64,000 nt of DNA from Vanrija pseudolonga. Lineage: Eukaryota > Basidiomycota > Tremellomycetes > Trichosporonales > Trichosporonaceae. Position 1 is the first letter of the stretch. Each line of letters begins with the position of its first letter. Below, one piece after another: positions 22,225 through 34,700 of the stretch. The DNA lies in the NCBI RefSeq assembly GCF_020906515.1, contig NC_085851.1, forward strand, positions 248,001 to 312,000, in the 5' to 3' direction. The position numbers were made by a program, and so were the translations under genes. A model generated the notes under the pieces. It had not been told where the DNA came from, ran no database searches, and worked only from the letters and a program-made list of their open reading frames with translations.

Positions 22225-24193
22225 AAGTCTCGAGAAGGACATCTTCCAACTGAACACGCACTCCCGCGATTTCTTCGGACCGGTCGAGTTTCGGCCGCCA
22301 CCGTGCTGCTCGCGATGCCCACCCACCTGGCACGGACGGCCTCGGCCACACTGCTTTTGCCGAGCTGCTCGCTAATCTGCCTGGTCTCGTCGTGGCGACG
22401 ACGCACGCGCAACCAAGAGCTGCGTCTCTCGGACTCGACGCCTATCGCGGCTGCAGCACATGGCATGCACGACAACTGCCCGCGCATCTGCCCATGCCCG
22501 GCCAGTCGTGCCACGCATCTCTCGGCGCTCTCGGCGCCGCGTGATGTCCCCACCAGCTCGCGCAGCACATCCCACGGCTCGCGCCACGGGCGCTATCTAG
22601 ATTGTAGATAAATGCATTGTTTCCGAACGAACTAGTGGCTGAGACAGCGACGAATACTACTGACCACGCGTGCCGCCAAGACGCCGCCGCGCGCCTCATG
22701 CCCCGCTCGCACCCCGCGACCGGCGCACCGGCTGCGCGGCGCCGCGGGCAAGTGTCAGAGGGCGAAGCGAACAACGTGCTGAGGATGTGTGCTGATGCAA
22801 CCATGGAACAGTAGTGGAATGTCGGGTAATATGGATGGAATGTTCACCCCAGACGACGATAAGCTTAGTCGAAGGCGAGTGGCGCCTGGCGCCGTCGTCC
22901 GTGCGACAAAGCTGACGACCGACGCCTTACGCCGCTCGCTCTACCGGCCGGCCGGGCCGCCTACGACTCTCGCCCCCCGGCGAGAGTGCTATGCCCGATT
23001 GTCCGTGGCATTGTCGTTGCCTTTGACATGTGCTCTGAGATGAGATGCATGTGGCGGATCTTTGAGATTGAAGCACATGCCTTTGAGATGCACAAACAAA
23101 TTGTTTGAGATGCCACAACGGCCGTAGCGTGCCGATCGGATTGGCATGTGTGTAAGTGCACGGATTTAGCAGCACGGATTTAGCTCTCAGGGCGGGGCGT
23201 GGCAGCAGCTAGCTGTAGGCATAAGTCCCCACCGGAGCGTTGCTGCTACTCGACTGTTTCTCCAGCTGAGTGCTGGCGCTGCAGCATAACGGAATGTCCG
23301 CATCGGCGCCGCGCGGTAGTAGCTAGCTGGCTACCCTCGCGCTGCTCACCTGACCCAGTTGAGCCGCATGTCAAGCGGCACTAACGGTTAACCGAGTTGA
23401 ATGCGGCGACGAATGCCTTTGAGCGGGTGCGGCGGCTTACGGCTTGCGGCGGAGGTGGCAGCCTCTGGTCGTACGGCTTCAAGGTTGCGGCTGGCTGGTT
23501 TAGTGGGTGAGGCGAGTGGGTGAGTGGGGGAGGTAGCCTCAGCCTCAGCCTCCAGCACGATGCCCGCTGCTGTGGGGTCCAGACTCTGGCAAAAAGGCCG
23601 CCAGATGGGAGGCAGGAGGGAGAGTGTCCAGGAGTTGTGTTTGAGCTATGAGAACGAAGCGACCCACCTCGGTGCTGCCGCTGTTGCCGCTGCCGCTGCC
23701 GCTTCTGCTGTCGCCCTGGTCGTCGCCCTCTGTCGACCCAGCACAGTGGTATCAAGCTGCCGCTTCATGTTCAGGGTTTTGCTGGATTCTTGCCGCGAGG
23801 GGCAAAGGCAGCGCGGATCCGCCGACCCGATCCACGTGGATCTGCCTCCGCGAGGTTCCAGTAGCACCTTGTGGCACTGGCCATCCTCTGCTCTCGGGCG
23901 CTTTGTGGTGTTTGCTAGCAAGTGCCTGAATGACGTCGTATCGCCCATCACTCACCCGAACAACCCCGCGCCTGCCACGACCCTCGACCACCCTCGACCT
24001 CGTTCTCGTTCCCAGACGGTAACCATCCCATCCCCCATCGCGACACGGCACAACCCAATCACACCCCATCGCATCCTCCCGTCCCCTCCGTCCCCCCCAT
24101 CACTATATCTCTTGTCGTCGCTACCACTCTCTCTACCTCCTCTACTCTCACTCTCATCCACAACACACACATTCACACACACACCCTCACACC
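22225..24193. other. Gene-poor region, Hsp104 upstream
   Basis: No supported gene over 2 kb. It contains a cluster of TTTGAGAT-like octamers (about 23013-23125), a CACGGATTTAGC tandem pair at about 23158-23184, and a CTG/CCG-rich trinucleotide tract at about 23674-23712. The last 180 bp before the Hsp104 ATG are C/T/A-rich (CACACA, CTCTCT), as at many starts here. I looked for GAAnnTTC heat-shock elements and saw no convincing array. Confidence 0.5.
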
Positions 24194-27136
24194 ATGGACA
24201 ACTTCACAGACAAGTCGTCCGAGGCCATCAAGGCCTCGTTTGAAAAGGCAGAGGAGATGGGCAACTCGCAAGGTGAGCAGGAGCAGCGTTGCCGGCCGGA
24301 GCGTAGTAGCTAACCCCCCACAGTCCATCCCCTGCACCTCACACTCGTCCTCTGGGATGAGTCGACCGCGGCCGAGACTTCTGGCCAGCCAACACTGCTC
24401 CGGGAAGCGATCGAGAAGGTCGGCGGACAGGTCCAGGTCTTCAACCGTCAGCTGTTGTCAAGGCTCAACAAGCTCCCCGTCGTCGAGCCCGCACCCTCCC
24501 CTCCCCTCCCCCTCACAAACTCGTACCACGCCGTCCTCAAGGAGGCCCAGAAGCTCCAGAAGGACAATGGCGACCAGTTTGTAGCCATCGACCACCTCCT
24601 CCTCGCCCTCATCCACACCGACCACTCCGAGCTCAAGGACATTCTCAAGGCCGCCAACGTCAAGCCAAAGGACCTCGAGGACGAGATCAAGCGCAAGCGT
24701 GGCTCGCGCAAGGCCGACTCGCGCGGCGCCGAGGACCAGTTCGAGTCGCTCAAGAAGTACTGCGTCGACTACACCGAGCTCGCGGCCGAGGGCAAGCTCG
24801 ACCCCGTCATTGGCCGTGACAACGAGATCCGCAGAGTCATCCGCGTCCTCGCCCGTCGCACAAAGGGTAACCCCGTCCTCATCGGTGAGCCCGGTGTCGG
24901 TAAGACGGCCATCGTCGAGGGCCTCGCACAGCGTATCGTCGACCGCGACGTCCCCGCCTCCCTCATCTCCCGCCTCCTCTCCCTCGACATGGGTGCCCTC
25001 ATGGCCGGCGCAAAGTACAAGGGCGAGTACGAGGAGCGAATCAAGGCCGTCCTGTCCGAAGTCGAGAAGTCTGGCGACGAGGGAACGCAGATCATCTTGT
25101 TCATCGACGAGATGCATCTCATCATGGTAAGCATTATCAGGTGTATCTCGTCACTTAACAGGACGTTTGGAACGAGAAAACTCGTTGAAAGACGTAGAGG
25201 AAGATGTTGGGTGGTGGTACTGAAAAGTGCCACACTCAACTTCTCTCCAAGTTTTCATTCCATCCGTCCTCTTTTGAGACGTTCTACTGGTGCTAGAAAC
25301 AGACGCTGACACTCACAGGCCGGCAAGGACTCGTCCGGTGGCATGGACGCCGCCAACCTCCTCAAGCCGATGCTCGCCCGTGGCAAGCTCAAGGTCATTG
25401 GTGCCACTACCCTAAACGAGTACCGCGAGAACATTGAGAAGGACTCTGCCTTTGAGCGTCGATTCGCCCAGGTCATTGTCGAGGAGCCCTCAGTCCCCGA
25501 CACTGTCGCCATCATGCGTGGTATCCGTGAAAAGTACGAGACCCACCACGGTGTCCGTGTCATGGACTCGGCACTCGTCCTCGCCGCCCAGCTCGCCAAG
25601 CAGTACCTTACTTCTCGCCGACTCCCCGACTCGGCCATCGACCTTCTCGACGAGGCCGCCTCGGCCGTCAAGGTTGCCCGCGAGACCCGCCCCGAGGCCA
25701 TCGACGACCTCGAGCGCAAGAAGCTCGGCCTCGAGGTCGAGATCCACGCCCTCGAGCGTGAGAAGGACGACGCGTCCAAGGAGCGTCTGGAGAAGGCCAA
25801 GAAGGCCATTGCCGACATCCAGGACTCGCTCGGCCCCCTCAAGCGCGAGTACGAGAACGACAAGCGCCTCGGTGACCAGATCCACGAGGTCCGCCGCAAG
25901 ATTGACGAGCTGCGCGCCAAGGCCGACGACGCTGAGCGTCGCTACGACCTCGCCACGGCCGCCGACATCCGTTACCAGGCCATTCCCCAGCGTGAGGCCA
26001 AGCTCAAGGAGCTCGAGGCCAAGGAGGCCGAGAAGGGCGCGTACATGAAGGAGGTCACCCCCGAGATGATCGCCGAAGTCGTCGCCAAGTGGACCGGTGT
26101 CCCCACCCAGAGTCTTGTCGAGACCGAGAAGACCAAGCTGCTGCGTCTCGAGAAGCTCCTCAGCAAGAAGGTCATCGGCCAGCCCGAGGCTGTCAAGGCT
26201 GTCGCCAACGCCATCCGTCTCAGCCGTTCGGGTCTCTCCAACGCCAACCGCCCCATCGCGTCCTTCCTGCTTGTCGGTCCCTCGGGTACCGGTAAGACGC
26301 TCCTGGCCAAGACGCTCGCCAAGGTCATGTTCAACTCGGAGGACGCCATGGTCCGTATCGACGCTTCCGAGTACTCTGAGCGCCACTCGATCTCGCGTCT
26401 GATTGGTGCCGGCCCCGGTTACATTGGCCACGAGTCTGGTGGCCAGCTCACCGAGGCTGTCCGTCGCAAGCCCTACTCGCTCATCCTCATCGACGAGATT
26501 GAGAAGGCTGCCCGCGAGTTCCACCAGCTCTTCCTCCAGGTGCTCGACGACGGTCGTCTTACCGACGGCAAAGGACGTGTGGTCGACTTCCGCAACACCA
26601 TCATCATGATGACCTCCAACACTGGTTCCGTCTACCTCAACGAGAACCCCAGCGAGGGTCCTGTCAAGCCCGAGGTGCGCGAAAAGGTCATGGGTGCCAT
26701 CCAGGCCACGTTCCCTCCCGAGTTCATCAACCGTATCGACGAGATCATCCTCTACCGCTCGCTCAGCCGCCACGACATGCGCCGCATCGTCAATGTCCGT
26801 CTGCAGGAGGTGCAGGAACGTCTCGAGGCGAACAACAAGAAGATCAAGCTGGCTGCCGACGATTCGGCGCAGGAGTGGCTCGCCAACGCAGGCTACTCGC
26901 CCTCGTATGGTGCCCGCCCGCTCGCGCGTCTCATCCAGTCCGACATCCTCAACCCACTCTCCAAGCTCATCCTCCAGGCGCGCATCCGCGACGGAGAGAC
27001 GGCCAACGTCACGACCGACCACGTCAAGAACCGTCTGGTTGTTGTTCCCAACCACGACGCCGACGTCACCGAGCCAGACGACGAGGACTCGGACCTCGAC
27101 GACGGCATGGACGTCGAGGTCGAGGAGGTCGATTAG
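24194..27136 (+). CDS. HSP104: Hsp104/ClpB AAA+ disaggregase
   Basis: A hexameric ATP-driven chaperone that threads aggregated proteins through its pore with Hsp70/Hsp40 help. The model has 899 residues, normal length, in three exons (introns 24273-24323 and 25127-25318). The N-domain comes first. NBD1 has Walker A GEPGVGKT (214-221), pore loop KYKGEY and Walker B ILFIDEMH. The coiled-coil middle domain ([20 protein letters not shown]) is next. NBD2 has GPSGTGKT (614-621), pore loop [15 protein letters not shown] and an Arg-finger region. The tail is very acidic ([19 protein letters not shown]), like the co-chaperone-docking end of yeast Hsp104. The second intron is unusually long at 192 nt and holds a small hairpin. 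The start has a good CACC context. Confidence 0.98.
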
Positions 27137-27677
27137 GACAACTCCGGTAGGCGGGGTACAAAAAGGTCCAAGGAGGCCGCGACAACGCCACAAAAGGGCT
27201 CCTCTACTCAATCACCATCACAACAAGCAAAGCGCAACAGGAAGAAGTAGCAGTTGGACGGAGGACGAGGACGAGATGGCGGACACGACGGACGTAACTC
27301 TTTGGGGATGTAACTCATAGATTCGCGCATGAAACGCGCATGCATATTTATTCGTTGGCAGCGGCGTGTGTTTCGAGACGAGGCCAGGCCTCCTTCATTG
27401 TCAGTTACTTAAAGGTCAGAGTGGAGTGGGGTCGCATTGTACTAGGGAAGTTGTTTAGTAGTGAGTGTTGTTATGCGGTAGCGAGTGGTCAGGTGGTTGG
27501 CGAGGTGGTCATATCGGGCCAACTGGGCTCAAGCCCTGTGGCATGCAGTCGAGTCTGCGACCCCACCCCCTTCGTTCATTCTCATCCATCATAGCTATAA
27601 CGTGCCAAACGCGCGCGCTGCGCGCAGCATTAGGTGGTAGATAGGTGTATGAGTCTAGGTAGGGAGGACAGAGGCCC
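27137..27677. other. Intergenic, convergent 3' ends of Hsp104 and the MBOAT gene
   Basis: No gene supported. A low-GC patch near 27300-27480 is likely 3'UTR. Confidence 0.6.
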
Positions 27678-29680
27678 CTAATCGTCCTTGGGCTTGGGGG
27701 TGCCTGCTCGTGGCGTCTCGACGCCCTCGAGGAAGTCGTCGATGAGGCCGGCGTCGAAGGGCACACCGCCCTTGGTCTTTGACTGGAGGTCGTGGCGGAC
27801 CCACTCGAGGTCGGCGTCGTTCGAGTCGTCCTCCTCGGTGGGATGTGTGGCGTTGGCGCTCGCGTCCTCCTGGGCGATAGGCGACGGAGGGGACAGGGTG
27901 ACCTCGGGCACTTGGAGCGGGACCTTGGACTTGGGGACACGAGGAGGGATGCCCTTGCGCAGCCAGCGGCGGCCACCGAGCTGGAAGAAGCCAATGGCGA
28001 CAGCAATAATGATGTGCGAGTACCAGTACATTCTGGACCAGGCGGTGATGCAGTAGTCGGCGCGGAGGAGGAGGAAGGCCGACGCGACATAGTTGAGGTT
28101 GATCTGCACCATGACCCAGCCGACGACGTCGTACGTGCGCTTGGCGAGGTTGGGGAACGGCCAGCGGGGCATCGAGTTGGGCTTGGCCGCGCCCTCTGAG
28201 CCGAGGGGAAGGAAGTAGGGGCGGACGTAGCGCCTAAGCTGTCTGCCGAGCGACGAGAGGAGGCCAGCGGTGACAAAGGCGACTGGTGGGTTAGCGAATC
28301 AGCCGAGCCCTCAACCCACGGTAGTAGCCAGGGTCGACGCCGTGCCAGAAGGCCGAGGTCACAAACGTCGCCATGCTCTGCACCGATCCGGGCTTCTTGC
28401 CCTTGGGCGTAAGACGCTTGTAGACCTGGTCGCGGAGCCAGACGTTGGTGCGGCAGTTCCAGCTGTCGAACAGCACCTTGAAGCTCTCGGCCGTCTCAAT
28501 CGACAGAATGTTGATGTTGCGGACACGGTTCCACAGCGTACGTCCAGTCTTGGGGTCGTAGCCGTTGAAGCCGATGCCGGTGAGGATACACGCGCCCTCG
28601 GACAGGCTCCACACGGCATAGTACTTGGTGCGCGCGACAAAGCCGGCAAACTGCACAAAGCCGAACCGGGTCGACAGAGTCCACGTGTACCACGTAGGCT
28701 CGAGGATGCGCGAGTACGCTCCACGCGCGCCGAGGACGGCGAAGATGGCGAGGAAGGCAAGGCCGATAACGAGGTGGAGGTACGCGACGCGCCTGCGGCC
28801 GTGCGGCGTGCGGCCCTTGAAGCGCTTGGTGTGGGTCGGGTCGGCGTCGGGGACGGGCGCGTCGTAGATGGTCTTGGTGATGAGCGCGTTGTACGTCGCG
28901 TAGTCGAACGACGGGCCGACGAGAACTGAGGGGAAGAAGAAGCTGCAAAGTGAGTGTGCGAGCTGGGTGCGAAGCGGCGAGCCGAGCCCCGACTCACCAG
29001 TATCCAAGGAAGGGCAGCGGGCCAGGCAGCTGCGTCAGGCGCGTCGCCTTCTGTCCCTCGTCGAGGTCCTGTTCGTCAGCTCGGAATCTATGCAGCTGTG
29101 CCTCACCTCGATCTTCTGCCGGCCGTCATGGACGTTCCACGCGAACGTGGTGAGCTTCATCACGAGCACCATCTGGGAGCCCGAGATCTCAATGGTGCTC
29201 GTGGGGATCGAGTTGAGGGTGCGGTAGATGTGGCTGGGGTGAGCAGGCGACTGACTGGGCACTTACATGACGGTGAGGTGGCCCATTGTGAGGCTGAGGA
29301 GCGTCAGCACCACTCTTGACCCACCCGCCCCCACGCCCGCGCCACTCACACAAACACGATCCACGGCATGTGCTTGCTCCGCACGCTGGCCACCACGACA
29401 TAGGTCACGGCGCTCGAGATGAGCAGGTGGAGGTACCCGCGCCCGAGGCCCAAGAAGGGCCAGAGGAAGAAGGTGGACACGACAAGGGAGAAGAGGTGGG
29501 CGAGGTTGGGTCGCGACGCCGGCAGGCGCACGAATATCGACGCGAGGGGGAACGACACCAGCATTGAGAAGATGAGCTGGGGCAAGGTCAGTGGGGGTTG
29601 AGGCCGTCGCCCACCTTGCACTGGTCGGCCGGGGCGCCGGCCGCCTCGGACACGCGGTCGAACAATGCGTCCCAGAGCAT
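27678..29680 (-). CDS. ALE1: MBOAT lysophospholipid acyltransferase (ALE1 type)
   Basis: An ER membrane enzyme that re-acylates lysophospholipids in the Lands cycle. The model has 581 residues in seven exons (introns 29577-29614, 29294-29349, 29234-29266, 29069-29106, 28943-28997, 28283-28319), and all phases close. Multiple hydrophobic helices are seen. The MBOAT active-site histidine lies in WHGVDPGYY (His about 373). The asparagine motif FDSWNCRTNVWLRD lies about 40 residues before it. FPSVLVGPSFDY and PGPLPFLGYC are also family features. The tail is acidic and Ser/Pro-rich, without a clear KKXX signal. The intron at 29234-29266 is only 33 nt and follows a 27-nt exon. Yeast Ale1 is slightly longer; cholesterol-type MBOATs lack this motif order. 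Confidence 0.94.
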
Positions 29681-30209
29681 CGTTGAGAGTGGGGCGTGTG
29701 TGGCAAGAGAGGAAGAGTGTCAAGTTGAGAGACGGCGCGGCGAGGAAAAGGTGCGATGGAGATGTGACGTCTGGCGCCGTGCCTTGGTCGTGGTGGTGTC
29801 GCCGCCGCCGCCCAATGCTGCCCCACTCTCTTGTCAGCGTCACGCTGATGCAATGCATTCTGCATGATTTCTACCTGCTAGCGTGCAGCTGATCGTCCCA
29901 TGTCGCATTGCATACTCTGGCCCCATGCATGAGGTGTGGTGCATGCAAACAAGGCTAGAGGGCTCAATCGACTGTTCGTCTCCAGCCGACGTGTTTTCGC
30001 CTCTTGTCGCGTCTGTGGGGCCGAATTTCGGGCCATCCCATCCAAACCGCACGTTGCTTGTCACTCGCCGCTGCGCTGCTCAACTTTGGACCTCCACCGG
30101 CCAGCCCAGCCAGCCAGCCAGCGGAAATTGCCACTGCGAGACGGTCACCTTGCTCAGCCAAGACTCTCGACTTGACCTCAACTCAACTCGACTACACCCA
30201 CCACACGCA
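29681..30209. promoter_or_regulatory. Divergent promoter of the MBOAT and KAE1 genes
   Basis: A spacer between divergent starts, with a CCAGCCAGCCAGC microsatellite at about 30100-30121 and no supported ORF. Confidence 0.55.
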
Positions 30210-31626
30210 ATGACCACAGCATCAAGCTCACGACCACGGCCAAAGGTTTCGCCGCTGACCAAGCCAAGTAAGCCGCCCCACACCCCTCTTCCTACAGCGC
30301 AGCACCAGCTGACCCGCTCCCCCTCCCCCGCCCGCAGCCCGCCGCCTCCTCTGCCTCGGCATCGAAGGCTCAGCAAACAAGCTCGGCGCAGGCGTCATCT
30401 CGCACTCGCCCGGCGAGTCAGCAACACTCGTGACCGTTCTCAGTAACGTGCGGCACACGTACATCACGCCGCCGGGCGAGGGCTTCCTCCCCTCGGACAC
30501 GGCGCGGCACCACCGCGAGTGGGTCACGCGCGTGCTGCGCGAGGCGGTCAAGAAGGCGGGCGTGCGGATGCAGGACTTGGACGTGATTGCCTTTACGAAG
30601 GGTGCGTTGGCATCACCTTGCAAGCAGACAGAGCTGACGCACGCTAGGCCCAGGCATGGGCACACCGCTCCAGGTCGGCGCGCTCGTCTCGCGCACCCTC
30701 TCGCTCTTGTACGACATCCCCCTCGTCGGCGTCAACCACTGTGTCGGGCGTGAGTCGCCCTCCCCAGTTCCCCAGCTGACCGCAGACATCGAGATGGGCC
30801 GGCACATCACGTCGTCGTCCAACCCCATCGTGCTGTACGTGTCCGGCGGCAACACGCAGGTCATCGCGTATAGCCAGCAGCGGTACCGTATCTTTGGGGA
30901 GACGCTCGACATTGCCATTGGCAACTGTTTGGACCGCTTCGCGAGGGTTATTCAGCTGAGAAATGACCCGAGTCCGGGGTACAATATCGAGCAGGAGGCG
31001 AAGAAGTGAGCGAGCGGGCGTGGGGCCAACAGACGCAGATTGCGAGCTGCGCGACGGAGACGACAGACCGCTGACACCCGCCCCAGAGGCTCCCGCCTCG
31101 TCCCCCTCCCATACGGCACAAAGGGCATGGACGTGACGCTCGCAGGCATCCTGACCGCCGTCGAGGCGTACACCCAGGACAAGCGGTACCGCTCGTGGGA
31201 CCAGCTCGACAGCCTGTCCCCCGACGACGACGTGATCACGCCGCACGACCTCTGCTTCAGCCTGCAGGAGACGACGTTTGCCATGCTCGTCGAGATCACG
31301 GAGCGGGCCATGGCGCACGTCGGCGCGTCGGACGTGCTTATCGTCGGCGGCGTCGGGTGTAACCTCCGCCTGCAGGACATGATGGGCATCATGGCGTCTG
31401 AGCGCGGCGGGCGTGTCTTTGCGACCGACGAGAGCTTCTGTATCGACAACGGCATCATGATTGCCCAGGCTGGCCTGCTGGCCTATCGCATGGGCCAGGT
31501 TACGCCGCTCGAGAAGACGAGCGTGACGCAGAGGTGGGTAGACAGGCTTGCTTGGGGAGGGGCTGTTGACTCACACGCGCACACAGGTTCCGCACCGACG
31601 CCGTCAACGTTACCTGGAGGGCATAG
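30210..31626 (+). CDS. KAE1: tRNA N6-adenosine threonylcarbamoyltransferase (Kae1/OSGEP)
   Basis: The catalytic subunit of the KEOPS complex, which makes t6A37 on ANN-decoding tRNAs. The model has 376 residues in six exons (introns 30268-30337, 30602-30647, 30750-30785, 31006-31086, 31534-31586). The ASKHA fold starts at [17 protein letters not shown]. The metal-binding pair sits in NHCVGHIEMGR (His 138 and His 142). [13 protein letters not shown] and [18 protein letters not shown] form the nucleotide pocket. [18 protein letters not shown] and [14 protein letters not shown] are the C-terminal motifs. It ends [14 protein letters not shown], as in other fungal Kae1. The intron cutting the HCVGH codon was placed by this motif. 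About 20 extra basic residues precede the domain. No mitochondrial signal is evident, so this is the cytosolic/nuclear paralog rather than Qri7. Confidence 0.96.
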
Positions 31627-31788
31627 GCCACCCACCACCGCCACCACCACCTTTGGCATACACTGTGCATGCATGACACGACGTGCTATTACAGAAAGAC
31701 TAGGATACAGGTTGGCAACGCAGACATAATAGTATAGGGCCGGCGGTCGGCCAGCCGGCCCAGAGTAAATACAGACAGAGTCAGGAGA

Positions 31789-34700
31789 CTAGAATCCGAT
31801 CTCTGCGACCGTCAGCTATGGTTACACTCTCAGGCCAACTCACTTTTAAAGATGAGGTCGAGACTGGCCAGAGATACAGGTTTTACTAGACTGTGGGTGT
31901 CAGCAGGGCTGCCATCGCTGTACACCACCAGCCGACTCACTATCCATCAACACCACTGGCAAACGCCTGGCGCTTGTCGTCCGAGGTGGCAAGGCCAGTC
32001 AGAGCAAAAATTTTGGTACGGTGAGACGGCGAGCGCGACGGCTTCGCATGTCTGCGGGCCGATTCGATGCGGCGGATCTGCTGCGTCGCTTCGTACCCGT
32101 TCATCACGGGCATGGTAATATCCATCAGGACGACGCTGGCGGCGTTAGCAAGCCGCACGACCTGTATTACTCACTCCCAGTGGCTGGCCGGCGTCTTCTC
32201 AAACAGATCGACACCGGCAGCACCGTTGATCGCCTCGGCATACTCGAACCCGTGCTTCTTGAGGAAAGCAGCGAGGACACGCCGGTTGATGGCATTGTCC
32301 TCGACCACCATGACGCGCGCGGGGCGAGGGCGTCGGTTGATGAGCACGTCAGCGGGGATGGTCGCCGCCTTGAGCATTGCGCCGCCGTCAGCGAGTGAGA
32401 TGGTCGACATGGTTGATGTCGGCGACGACGGTGATGACGAAATCGGTGGTTCTTCTTCTGGCGTCGGGCGGCCACTTCCGCTGTTGCCGTGGTAAGAGAC
32501 ACCTCGCGGCGGGAATGAAGGTCGCTCGGCGTTAGCCCGATCACGACTGTCGTCCGAGCGTCGGCGATGGAGGTAGCTTGATGAGCGCCGCCGGCCGGAC
32601 CCGTTGATCACAGTGTCCGTCGACATGGTGCTGTCGCTCGACATTTCGCGGTGCGGCGGGCTAGGACGAGCCGTCGGCATGTAATTCTCGCTATCCGACG
32701 AATCGATTCTGATCGTTTCCATCGTCCCAGCGATCGTCTTGAGATCGCGGTGGCTCTCCAGCCACTTGACTGCCTTGTCGAGCTCTGCAATAAAGGCAGT
32801 CGGTCCCACCGGCTTGGGCATTGTACGTGTGTACGTATCATGTCGGTCGGTACCGGGTTCACGGCTAAACGTCTTGATTTCGTTTGTGACGCCGGCGACA
32901 TCATTGACGAAGAGAATGTCGGCAGAGTTGACATCGCCGATGACTTTAAAGCCACGGTTCGCCGCATAGTTGCCAAGCACCTCGATGCTGAGCTGATGAC
33001 CAGTATGGCGGGGATCATAACCTGAGAAAGCAATCGTGTAGCCCTGTCCAAACCAACTGGCGGCACCGTCCTCGTCCTCGTCCTCTTCGTCGGCTACCTC
33101 GACTTCGAACGTGACACGGATCTGGGTGCCGACGCCTTCGGCAGACCACACCTCGAGGTCGCCATTCACGGCGTCGGAGCGCACAATGCTGTTGACGATT
33201 GAGAGACCCAAACCGGTACCGGGCTGGAGCGGGTTCTCCTGCGCAAACGGGTGGAAAAGCTGGTCCTTGAGGAAGTCTTTGCCAATGCCCTTTCCGGTGT
33301 CGACCACGGAAAGCTCAACTGGGAACCGCTTGGCGCCAGGCGAGTGCTGGCCCTCCCTCAGAATGACCTGGACGTATCCTTCTTTTGTAAACTTGAGCGA
33401 GTTGCCGTAGAGGTTCATGAGTATTCTTCGCAGGCCACCAGATTCGCACACGACGTTCCAGCCCTTGGCGCGCAAGCCAATGTCGATGACTGTTTCAACA
33501 CCCGAGAGGTTGCGACTGATGTTGACACGTTGGTCGTACGGTAATAGTGATAGCGGTGGCGGGGCATAGAAGCTGCCGAGATCCGAGTCGCCAACCTGCA
33601 TCGCGCGGGCGCGCTGTCCCATCCAGCAGCTCTCCACAGTCTGCTCAATAACCTTGGCAAGGTTGACTGTTGAAAACTTGATCTGGCGAGTGGTAGCACC
33701 GTTCTTTGTGGCACCAGACAGCTTTGTAAAGTCGAGGACATGGTTGACCGTCTCGATCAGCTGCATGCCGCAGGTGGCGACGGTGGCCAAGTATGCTTGC
33801 TGGTCGTGGTCGAGCGGCGTGTCCTTGAGCAACTCGGCGGCGGCCAGGATACCATGTAGCGGTGTTCGCAACTCGTGGCTGACCGATGAGATGAGAACGC
33901 TCTTGGACCGGTCGGCGAGCACCATGCGGCGGCGGAGGACTGCCGACAGGATGATGACACCAATGGCGCGGAGGAACTGAAGTTCGTATCCTTCGAGGAA
34001 CTGCTTGCCCTTGTCCAGCGTGTACGCGCAGATCAACGCAAATGGTTGACCGTCCATGCCAAACACTGGGACGACCATTGCGTACTTCAGCGCCGACGAG
34101 AACATGTACCGGATCCATGTTGGCACCACGTTTTCAAAGATTTTGCCGTCGCGGTTGTTGCACAAGAAGTCGGACAACCTCTCGTGCTCAAACGCAGTGA
34201 GAGGGCGCGTGGGCGGCGTGGAAGGCGCAGAGGCGAGTACAGGGAACGCAGAGATCGGTCCGAATGTGTCGGATTGCTCCAGAACCGCTGCGTCTGCGCC
34301 CGGGGCATAGGGGTTGGCGCGGTAGATGAACTTTTTCCTGTCGCCACTAGAGACGGTGATGCGCTCGAGCTGGCTAATGTCGAGAATGGTACACCCATCG
34401 AGCTCGAGGGTTGTGCGGACGAGCTTGGCGGCACGGCTGTAGACCTGGTCCATGCGGCTCGCAGCTTCAAAGTTTGCGCCGACAAACTTGTCGTCAATCT
34501 CGAGACATTCACGCGTAAACTTCTCCATCGACGTCTGAATCTTGTCGCGGGTGGCGAGTTGGAGCTGAGCGAGTTAGCGCTACTGCAGCGGGATCGCTGC
34601 CACATACCTTGTCACGCCAAAGCTCCATCTCGCGCATTACGACGGCTGCAAACTCCTTCAGAATGTGCCTCGACCGCGGGGTAAATTCCTTCCGTGGCTT

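Noticed and set aside
22442-22804. 120-codon minus-strand frame
   Set aside because: Shadow of GC-rich sequence; no family resemblance and no splice support.
23674-23712. CTG/CCG-rich trinucleotide tract as a coding Ala/Leu repeat
   Set aside because: No surrounding frame with a plausible start, stop or intron structure; treated as a simple repeat.
25490-27211. 573-codon minus-strand frame opposite Hsp104
   Set aside because: Also an antisense shadow of biased codons; the plus strand encodes a complete, conserved chaperone.
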